Below are positions 58,532-64,000 of a stretch of 64,000 bases of DNA, piece after piece. The notes beneath the pieces are model-generated. The model made no database searches. It was not told the DNA's origin and was given only the letters and a program-made list of their open reading frames with translations. Within the stretch, counting starts at the first letter, position 1. Each line of letters opens with the position of its first letter. The stretch is from the NCBI RefSeq assembly GCF_024199985.1, contig NZ_JANARS010000001.1, forward strand, positions 496,001-560,000. Direction: 5' to 3'. The stretch is from Nocardioides pinisoli (GTDB taxonomy: Bacteria > Actinomycetota > Actinomycetes > Propionibacteriales > Nocardioidaceae). Made by a program: the position numbers and the translations under genes.

Positions 58532-60004
58532 TCAGACGTAGCGCCGCGCCCGGTCCGCCGCCGACCCCGGCCCGGCGGCGAGCAGTGCGCTGAGCTCGTG
58601 CTCGAGCACTGCACCGACCCGGTGGCAGAAGTCCTCGGGCTCGTCAGCGGCGTCGGGCTTCTCCGCCACGATGCGGTCGACGACGCCCTGGCGGTGCAGG
58701 TCGATGGCCCTGACCTGCTGCGCGCGGGCCATCTCGGCGGCGTGGTCGAGGTCGCGGTGCACGATCGCGGACGCCCCCTCGGGCGGCAGCGGGGAGAGCC
58801 AGGCGTGCTGGGCCGCGACCACCCGGTCGGCGGGCAGCAGGGCGAGCGCGCCGCCGCCGTTGCCCTCGCCGAGCATCAGGCACAGCGTCGGCGCGTCGAG
58901 GGTCACCAGGTCGGCGAGCGAGCGGGCGATCTCGCCGGCGAGCCCGCCGTTCTCGGCGGCTGCCGACAGGGCGGCGCCCTGGGTGTCGATGACCGTCACC
59001 AGCGGCAGGCCCAGCTCGGAGGCCAGCCGCATCCCACGCCGCGCCTCGCGCAGCGCCTCGGGCCCCATCGGGTGGTCGGTGGTCTGGCCGCGGCGGTCCT
59101 GGCCGAGGAAGACGCAGGGCGCCTCGCCGAAGCGCGCCAGCGTGATGAGCAGCCCGGGGTCGCTCTCGCCCTGCCCGGTGCCGTTGAGCGGTACGACGTC
59201 GCTGGCGGCGTAGCGCAGCAGCCGACGCACGCCCGGCCGGTCCGGGCGCCGTGATCGGGTCACGGCGTCCCACGTGTCGACGTCCGGGATGACGTCATGT
59301 CCCGGGTCGGCGACGGGAGTGACGCCCTCCCGGACCGCCATCAGGATCGTGAGCGCGCGGTCGAGGATGTCGGCGATCTCCTCGGGCGGCAGGACCGCGT
59401 CGATGATGCCGTGGGCGTAGAGGTTCTCCGAGGTCTGCACCCCCTCGGGGAAGGGACGCTCGTAGAGCGCCTCGTAGACCCGCGGACCGAGGAAGCCGAC
59501 GAGGGCGCCGGGCTCGGCGACGGTCACGTGGCCGAGCGACCCCCACGAGGCCATCACGCCGCCGGTGGTGGGGTGGCGCAGGTAGACGAGGTAGGGCAGC
59601 CCGGCGGTGCGGTGCGCGGCGACGGCGGCCGAGATCCGCACCATCTGCACGAACGCCGGTGTCCCTTCCTGCATGCGGGTCCCGCCGCTCACGGGTGCGG
59701 CCACCAGCGGGAGGCCCTCCCGGGTGGCCCGTTCGATGCCGGCGACGATCCGGTCTGCCGCGGCCCGGCCGATCGAGCCGGCCAGGAAGCCGAACTCGCC
59801 CACCAGCACGGCGATGCGCCGCCCGTGCAGGCGCGCCTCGCCGGTCAGCACGGACTCGTCGACGCCGGACTTCTCGGCCGCTGCGGCCAGCTCGGCGGCG
59901 TACGCCTCGCTGATGCCGTCGCGTGACGGTGCGGTGTCCCAGGAGGACCACGAGCCGTCGTCGAGGACCAGGTCGATGAGGTCGCGCGCGGAGAGGCGGG
60001 GCAT
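58532..60004 (-). CDS. Fused acetyl-CoA carboxylase carboxyltransferase (AccD3-like)
   Basis: A 490-residue carboxyltransferase in which an AccD-like N-terminal half (VLVGEFGFLAGSIGRAAADR, PVSGGTRMQEGTPAF, TTGGVMASWGSLGHVTVAEP) is fused to an AccA-like C-terminal half (FGEAPCVFLGQDRRGQ, PLVTVIDTQGAALSAAAENG, LMLGEGNGGGALALLPADRV). This matches mycobacterial AccD3 in size. It would transfer carboxyl from biotin to an acyl-CoA; the biotin-bearing alpha subunit is not in the window. There is no zinc-finger Cys set as in E. coli AccD. Leaderless TACCCT promoter at 60011-60016. Confidence 0.85.
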   Translation of the reverse strand: MPRLSARDLIDLVLDDGSWSSWDTAPSRDGISEAYAAELAAAAEKSGVDESVLTGEARLHGRRIAVLVGEFGFLAGSIGRAAADRIVAGIERATREGLPLVAAPVSGGTRMQEGTPAFVQMVRISAAVAAHRTAGLPYLVYLRHPTTGGVMASWGSLGHVTVAEPGALVGFLGPRVYEALYERPFPEGVQTSENLYAHGIIDAVLPPEEIADILDRALTILMAVREGVTPVADPGHDVIPDVDTWDAVTRSRRPDRPGVRRLLRYAASDVVPLNGTGQGESDPGLLITLARFGEAPCVFLGQDRRGQTTDHPMGPEALREARRGMRLASELGLPLVTVIDTQGAALSAAAENGGLAGEIARSLADLVTLDAPTLCLMLGEGNGGGALALLPADRVVAAQHAWLSPLPPEGASAIVHRDLDHAAEMARAQQVRAIDLHRQGVVDRIVAEKPDAADEPEDFCHRVGAVLEHELSALLAAGPGSAADRARRYV

Positions 60005-60010
60005 GCGGGG

Positions 60011-60016
60011 AGGGTA
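60011..60016 (-). promoter_or_regulatory. -10 element, leaderless carboxyltransferase gene
   Basis: Minus-strand TACCCT, 6 nt before ATG 60004. It sits only 7 nt from the stop of the upstream peptidase gene. Confidence 0.5.
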
Positions 60017-60022
60017 GTCCGC

Positions 60023-61552
60023 TCAGCCCTCCGGCACGCCCGGCTCCGGAGTCCGCTCGCCGGTGATCCAGGCATCGAAGAACGCCGACAGCTCGCGCCC
60101 GGTCTCGGCCTCCCAGTGGTCGTAGACCTGCTCGCGCGAGACCGAGGTGTTGTCGTGGTCGGCCAGCCAGGAGCGGGCGACGGCGTAGAACTCGTCGTCG
60201 CCGAGGTCCTCGCGCAGCTCGTTCCACATGAGCGCGGGCGTGTAGTAGATGTTGGAGCTGCCGAACTGGCGCGGGTCGTAGGCGCCGGGCGGGCCGTACT
60301 GGTCACGCAGCTGCTGGTCGGCCGCGCGGGCGCTGCGCAGGCTCTGGCGCAGCGATCCGATGTCGTGCTCGTCCTCGTATACCCACTGCAGCAGCATCGT
60401 CATGCCCTCGTTGAGCCAGACGTCGCGCCAGTCCGCCGGGGAGACCTGGTCGCCGTACCACTGGTGCACGACCTCGTGCGCGACCACCTGCGGGGACAGG
60501 ACGTAGTCGTTGGTGCCGAGGGTGACCATCGTCTGGGTCTCCATCGCGCTCTGCGAGGCGGTGACGACGAGGCCGAGGGAGTCGAAGGGGTAGTCGCCGA
60601 GCCTGGTCTCGACCCAGTCGACGGTGGCCGCGGCGGTCCGGATCGAGTCGAGCGGCCGGCTCATGCGGCGCGGGGTCCAGTAGTCCACGCGCAGGCCGCT
60701 GTCGGAGGTGTTGCTGCTGTAGGCGTAGTCGCCGATCGCCAGGGTAATCAGGTAGGACGACGCCGGCTCGGCGAGCTGCCACGAGGTGGTCGTAGCGCCC
60801 GCGTCGGACGTCAGGGCGGTGAGCTCGCCGTTGGCGATGCCGGTCCACCGCGGCGGGGCGTGGACGGTGATGTCGTAGAGCGCCTTGTCGGACGGCTGGT
60901 CGTTGACGGGGTACCACGTGTAGGCGCCGTAGGGCTCCTGCATCGTCCACACCTCGCCGGTGCGGGTGACGGTGAAGCCCGTCTCGGAGAAGTCGCTGCG
61001 CGTGGTGGGTGCGGGCGCGGGCTCGGGCGTGCCGACGTAGTCGACGGCCAGCTCGTAGCGTTCGTCGGCCTCGACCGGTGCCCGCAGCACCAGGTCCTTG
61101 CCGCGGCGGGCGACACGCACGGGCACGCCGTCGAGCGTCGCTCCACGGACCGCGAGCGGCTCGCCGAGGTCGAGCTGGAAGCGGGGCGCGGTGCGGGTCG
61201 CACGGAAGGTGATGACCGCCCGGCCGGTGAGCCGCTCGGCCCGGGGCTGCCACCTCAGGTCGAGGTCGTAGTGGAGCGCGTCCACCCGCGGGTCGCCGAC
61301 GTCGGGGTAGACGCTGTCCTCGCGCGGGGTCGACACGGCAAGGTCGAGGTCCTGTTGCACCGGGTCGCTCACGACCGGCGTGGAGGCGGAGCCGGTCGGC
61401 GACCCGCCCGCCGAGGGCGTCGCGGCGGACGCCGGGCCCTGCCGCTCCTCCTCGGGGCCCGGGGACCCGCTGGTGGAGTCGGTGCACCCGGCCAGGACCG
61501 CGAGGGACACCCCTGCCGCCAGCACCCCCCGGAGGCGGCGGCGGGGTCTCAC
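60023..61552 (-). CDS. M1-family metallopeptidase lipoprotein
   Basis: A 509-residue lipoprotein; signal peptide with lipobox LAGC near residue 22 and a Pro/Ser-rich linker. The zinc site is H359-E360-x2-H363 in VVAHEVVHQWYGD with E382 in WLNEGM, exactly 18 residues after the second His, as in M1 peptidases. The exopeptidase GAMEN loop is changed to SAMETQTM. It would trim peptides at the outer membrane face. GTG 61552 overlaps the stop of the upstream sigma gene (GTGA), so peptidase and sigma factor are translated together. Confidence 0.87.
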   Translation of the reverse strand: MRPRRRLRGVLAAGVSLAVLAGCTDSTSGSPGPEEERQGPASAATPSAGGSPTGSASTPVVSDPVQQDLDLAVSTPREDSVYPDVGDPRVDALHYDLDLRWQPRAERLTGRAVITFRATRTAPRFQLDLGEPLAVRGATLDGVPVRVARRGKDLVLRAPVEADERYELAVDYVGTPEPAPAPTTRSDFSETGFTVTRTGEVWTMQEPYGAYTWYPVNDQPSDKALYDITVHAPPRWTGIANGELTALTSDAGATTTSWQLAEPASSYLITLAIGDYAYSSNTSDSGLRVDYWTPRRMSRPLDSIRTAAATVDWVETRLGDYPFDSLGLVVTASQSAMETQTMVTLGTNDYVLSPQVVAHEVVHQWYGDQVSPADWRDVWLNEGMTMLLQWVYEDEHDIGSLRQSLRSARAADQQLRDQYGPPGAYDPRQFGSSNIYYTPALMWNELREDLGDDEFYAVARSWLADHDNTSVSREQVYDHWEAETGRELSAFFDAWITGERTPEPGVPEG

Positions 61553-62127
61553 TGGTCGCCGCGCAGGAGGGGCCGGGCGAGCTTGCGGCCGTGGTGGATT
61601 TGCGCCTTGACCGTGCCCAGCGGCGCGTCGACCAGCGTGGCGATCTCGTCGTAGGGCAGGCCGTAGACGTCGCGCAGCAGCAGCGGCTCGACGTACTGCG
61701 GGTGGTCCTTCTCGATCGTGTCCATCGCCTCGAGCAGGTCGAGCCGGGTGCCGGCGATCACGCTGGTGGTGCGCGGGTCGGGCCGGTCGTGCGCGCCGTC
61801 CTCGAAGTCGGTCGGCGTGGCGAGGTTCTTCAGCCGTCGGTACGTCGTGCGCGCGCTGTTGACCGACACGATGTGCAGCCAGGTGGTGAAGCGCCCGCGG
61901 CCGCCCCACGAGCCGATCTTCGTGGCGGCGTTGAGCATCGCCTCCTGGCAGGCGTCCTCCGCGTCACCGGAGTAGGGAAGCACCCCGCGACAGATGTTGA
62001 GCACGCGCGGCCGCACCGCCGCGAGCAGCAGCTCGAGCGCGTCACGGTCCCCGTCGCGCGCCCGGCGCGCGAGGTCGTCGATGTCGTCCGGCGCCAACGC
62101 GTCGCCCGGGTCCCCCGAATAGATCAC
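61549..62127 (-). CDS. ECF-type RNA polymerase sigma factor
   Basis: A 192-residue ECF sigma factor. Region 2 is seen in GDAEDACQEAMLNAATKIGS and RFTTWLHIVSVNSARTTYRR; region 4 is the HTH around GLPYDEIATLVDAPLGTVKA. No anti-sigma gene lies adjacent; instead it overlaps a lipoprotein peptidase gene and is divergent from a Ser/Thr kinase gene, which might control it by phosphorylation (inference). GTG 62127 is preceded by TATCGT at 6 nt (leaderless), and this -10 overlaps the kinase promoter. Confidence 0.85.
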   Translation of the reverse strand: MIYSGDPGDALAPDDIDDLARRARDGDRDALELLLAAVRPRVLNICRGVLPYSGDAEDACQEAMLNAATKIGSWGGRGRFTTWLHIVSVNSARTTYRRLKNLATPTDFEDGAHDRPDPRTTSVIAGTRLDLLEAMDTIEKDHPQYVEPLLLRDVYGLPYDEIATLVDAPLGTVKAQIHHGRKLARPLLRGDQ

Positions 62128-62133
62128 CCCTGC

Positions 62134-62139
62134 ACGATA
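62134..62139 (-). promoter_or_regulatory. -10 element of the ECF sigma gene, overlapping the kinase promoter
   Basis: Minus-strand TATCGT (62139-62134), 6-nt spacer to GTG 62127. Shares four bases with the divergent GATAAT at 62136-62141. Confidence 0.55.
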
Positions 62140-62141
62140 AT
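62136..62141 (+). promoter_or_regulatory. -10 element of the Ser/Thr kinase gene
   Basis: GATAAT, 6-nt spacer, GTG 62148. The two start codons are only 20 bp apart, so polymerase cannot occupy both promoters at once. Confidence 0.55.
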
Positions 62142-62147
62142 GCCCAC

Positions 62148-63605
62148 GTGTCCGCTCCCACTCGTCTCGGTCGTTACCCGGTGCGCCGCCGCATCGGGTC
62201 GGGGGCCTTCGCGACGGTCTGGCTCGCCTACGACGAGCACCTCGACTGCCCCGTCGCCATCAAGGTCCTGGCGGACAACTGGACCGACGACCACCACGTC
62301 CGGCAGCGCTTCCTCGAGGAGGGCCGGTTCCTCCGCAAGGTCGAGTCGCCCCACGTCGTCACGGTCTACGACGCCGGCGAGCTGGAGGACGACCGCCCCT
62401 ACCTCGTGATGGCCTACGCCGACCAGGGCACGCTGGCCGACCTCGTCGAGCTCGCGCCCCTGTCGCGGTCGCAGGCGCTGTCGGTGATCACCCAGGTCGG
62501 ACGCGGGCTCAGCGCCCTGCACGACCGCGGCGTGCTGCACCGTGACGTGAAGCCGGCCAACGTCCTCTTCCGCACCGTCGACAACGGCCGCGGCGCGCAC
62601 ATCGTGGCGATGCTCGGCGACCTCGGCCTCGGCAAGGCGATGGACATGTCCTCCCGGCTGACGATGGCCGGCGGCACGCCCTCCTACGTCGCCCCGGAGC
62701 AGGCGCTCGGCGAGGGGCTCGACCCGCGGGCCGACCAGTTCTCGCTGGCGGCCCTGAGCTACTTCCTGCTGACCGGCCGCCAGCCCTACTCCCACGCGAG
62801 CCTCGCGGCCGCGGAGAACCCGGCGCCGCCCGAGGCGATGGACATCGGCAACCCGGCCGCCGAGGAGGTCGTCCTCCGCGGCCTGGCCAAGGACCGTGAG
62901 GACCGGTTCCCCGATGTCGCGTCCTTCACGGCGGCCCTGGTCGAGGCACTCGGGGAGCCGGACGACGACACCCCGCCGACCTGGGTCCCGCTCGACCGCG
63001 AGCTGACGCGCGCCGCGTCCCGGCCGGAGCGGACCGGGGTGGCGAGCGACCAGCCGCCCGCGGCGCCCCGCCGGCGCCTCCGTCGCTGGCCGTGGGTCGC
63101 GGCCGCCGTCCTCGCCCTGGTGGCGGGCAGCGGTGCGGGCTGGGCCCTGGAGCGCAACGCCACGTCGGAGCAGACCATCAAGGACTCGACCGGCACGCTC
63201 TTCGTGACCGTGCCCGATTCCTGGACCGGCCAGGTCGACCCCGACCAGTGGGTGCCCTTCGAGGGACGGTCCGAGCAGGCGTCGCTGGCCGCCGGAACCC
63301 GCGAGGGGTGGAACTCCGAGAACGACCCGGGCGAGGGGGTCTTCATCGGCATCCTGCCCGGGGAGGAGCTGCCGTCCCGCGTCCCCGGCCACGCCGCCTG
63401 CCCGATCCAGCGCGGCCCCTACTTCGACGAGAAGGACGGCGACAGGCTCATGACCGTCTACTTCAGCGGGTGCCCAGGGGTCGACCTCACCGTCGAGCGT
63501 GTGGTCCAGGTCAACCAGAACCAGCTGCTGTGGATCCAGATCCGCGCCGACGAGCGGGGCGTCGCCGCCCGGGTGCTCGACTCCGTCGAGGCCTCGGGGT
63601 ACTGA
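62148..63605 (+). CDS. Membrane Ser/Thr protein kinase (PknB-type)
   Basis: A 485-residue kinase. Catalytic domain residues 1-270: glycine loop RRIGSGAFATVWLAYDEH, ATP Lys in VAIKVLAD, catalytic loop HRDVKPANVLF, metal Asp in GDLGLGKA (DLG in place of DFG), and GGTPSYVAPEQALG. A basic juxtamembrane region and one helix follow (WPWVAAAVLALVAGSGAGWA, near 312-332), then a 150-residue extracellular domain (VFIGILPGEELPSR, with Cys at AACPIQRGP and SGCPGVDL) of unknown ligand. It has no PASTA repeats. It is divergent from the ECF sigma gene with an overlapping promoter. Confidence 0.88.
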   Translation: MSAPTRLGRYPVRRRIGSGAFATVWLAYDEHLDCPVAIKVLADNWTDDHHVRQRFLEEGRFLRKVESPHVVTVYDAGELEDDRPYLVMAYADQGTLADLVELAPLSRSQALSVITQVGRGLSALHDRGVLHRDVKPANVLFRTVDNGRGAHIVAMLGDLGLGKAMDMSSRLTMAGGTPSYVAPEQALGEGLDPRADQFSLAALSYFLLTGRQPYSHASLAAAENPAPPEAMDIGNPAAEEVVLRGLAKDREDRFPDVASFTAALVEALGEPDDDTPPTWVPLDRELTRAASRPERTGVASDQPPAAPRRRLRRWPWVAAAVLALVAGSGAGWALERNATSEQTIKDSTGTLFVTVPDSWTGQVDPDQWVPFEGRSEQASLAAGTREGWNSENDPGEGVFIGILPGEELPSRVPGHAACPIQRGPYFDEKDGDRLMTVYFSGCPGVDLTVERVVQVNQNQLLWIQIRADERGVAARVLDSVEASGY

Positions 63606-63636
63606 GCCGCTCGGGGTCGTCGAGGCCCGCGCGCGA

Positions 63637-64000
63637 TCAGCCGAGGCGGATGCCGGACGCGACGCGCGCGATGAGGTCAGCCATGCCCGGGTCGTCGACC
63701 TCACGCCCGATCACCGCGAGCTCCACCTGGGCGTTGTCGCCCCCGGTGGGGTCGATCCAGCGCAGGTAGGCGTGGCGCAGGTGGTTGGCGGAGACGAACG
63801 AGATGTGCAGGCTGTCGGTGGTCTGGTCGATCACCTCGACGTTGCCCTCGTCCTCGCGCAGCTCGGCCAGCCGCCGGTCGAGCGTCCACTCGATCGAGCG
63901 GCGGTTGCTCAGCACCTGCTCGACGCGCAGGACGTATCCGAAGTCCGGCTGCTCAGGGGGACGCCACTGCCATTCGTTGAGCGAGCTCTCGAAGAACGCC
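63637..64000 (-). CDS. Unidentified protein, C-terminal part (runs off right edge)
   Basis: An open minus-strand frame extends from the window edge to a stop at 63637 without interruption, giving 120 C-terminal residues. Visible text includes SLNEWQWRPPEQPDFGYVLR, SIEWTLDRRLAELREDEGN, HAYLRWIDPTGGDNAQ and a final ADLIARVASGIRLG. No family was recognised; the mixed alpha/beta pattern suggests a small soluble domain. An internal GTG at 63915 could also serve as a start, but the frame continues upstream with normal codon use, so a longer gene is more likely. It converges on the kinase gene. Confidence 0.65.
   Translation of the reverse strand, partial: AFFESSLNEWQWRPPEQPDFGYVLRVEQVLSNRRSIEWTLDRRLAELREDEGNVEVIDQTTDSLHISFVSANHLRHAYLRWIDPTGGDNAQVELAVIGREVDDPGMADLIARVASGIRLG

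Overview
The window is very GC-rich, almost fully coding DNA with strong G/C at third codon positions, many GTG/TTG starts, ATGA/GTGA-type gene overlaps and a recurring TANNNT hexamer 6-7 nt before start codons (leaderless transcripts). With a SigK/RskA-type pair, MprAB-like and HelR-like proteins, a fused AccD3-type carboxyltransferase and DivIVA-type coiled coils, this points to Actinomycetota, most likely Nocardioides or a close relative (inference from gene content; no marker gene is present). I found no tRNA, rRNA, CRISPR array, insertion sequence or prophage.

Layout. 1-9.7 kb: a minus-strand SigK-type stress module (membrane molybdopterin oxidoreductase; fasciclin lipoprotein; ECF sigma factor; anti-sigma factor), in which both upstream genes carry the same CCATCC-N15-CCGAAC promoter; then a crotonase-fold enzyme, an SDR, a small membrane protein, a HelR/HelD-type RNA polymerase ATPase, a secreted GH16-type protein and an EamA transporter. 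9.9-30.5 kb: a surface-polysaccharide locus. It holds a CapD/PglF-type dehydratase, a GH16-like lipoprotein, five consecutive genes that match the whole UDP-ManNAc3NAcA pathway (acetyltransferase, 2-epimerase, aminotransferase, 3-oxidoreductase, 6-dehydrogenase), a methyltransferase-glycosyltransferase fusion, a second glycosyltransferase, a Wzx-type flippase, an initiating phosphoglycosyltransferase fused to a Wzy-like polymerase, a second sugar aminotransferase, an acyltransferase-SGNH protein, an O-antigen-ligase-family protein and a GT2 protein.

30.6-43 kb: a PhzE-type chorismate amidating enzyme with no other phenazine genes, a sulfatase lipoprotein with an altered formylglycine motif, PabA/PabB (pabB carries an in-frame palindromic insertion), an MprAB-like two-component system, a holin-like membrane protein/LMW-PTP/fructosamine kinase operon, a VanZ protein, an aromatic/histidinol-phosphate aminotransferase and a GST-type reductase. 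43-50 kb: two secreted repeat proteins that share a C-terminal module ending in LPDTG but lack the usual hydrophobic sorting tail. 50-64 kb: E1alpha-E1beta-E2 of a 2-oxoacid dehydrogenase, a DeoR-sensor remnant, an NAD-binding epimerase, two coiled-coil (DivIVA-type) proteins, an AccD3-like carboxyltransferase, an M1 metallopeptidase lipoprotein with an ECF sigma factor, a Ser/Thr kinase read divergently from overlapping promoters, and the end of an unidentified gene.

Short palindromic elements occur repeatedly at gene ends (36.2, 41.9, 50.2, 54.2 and 58.4 kb) and once inside a gene (35.3 kb). The points most worth following up are the phosphoglycosyltransferase-polymerase fusion, the tail-less LPDTG proteins, the paired SigK-type promoters, the palindromic insertion in pabB and the orphan PhzE.
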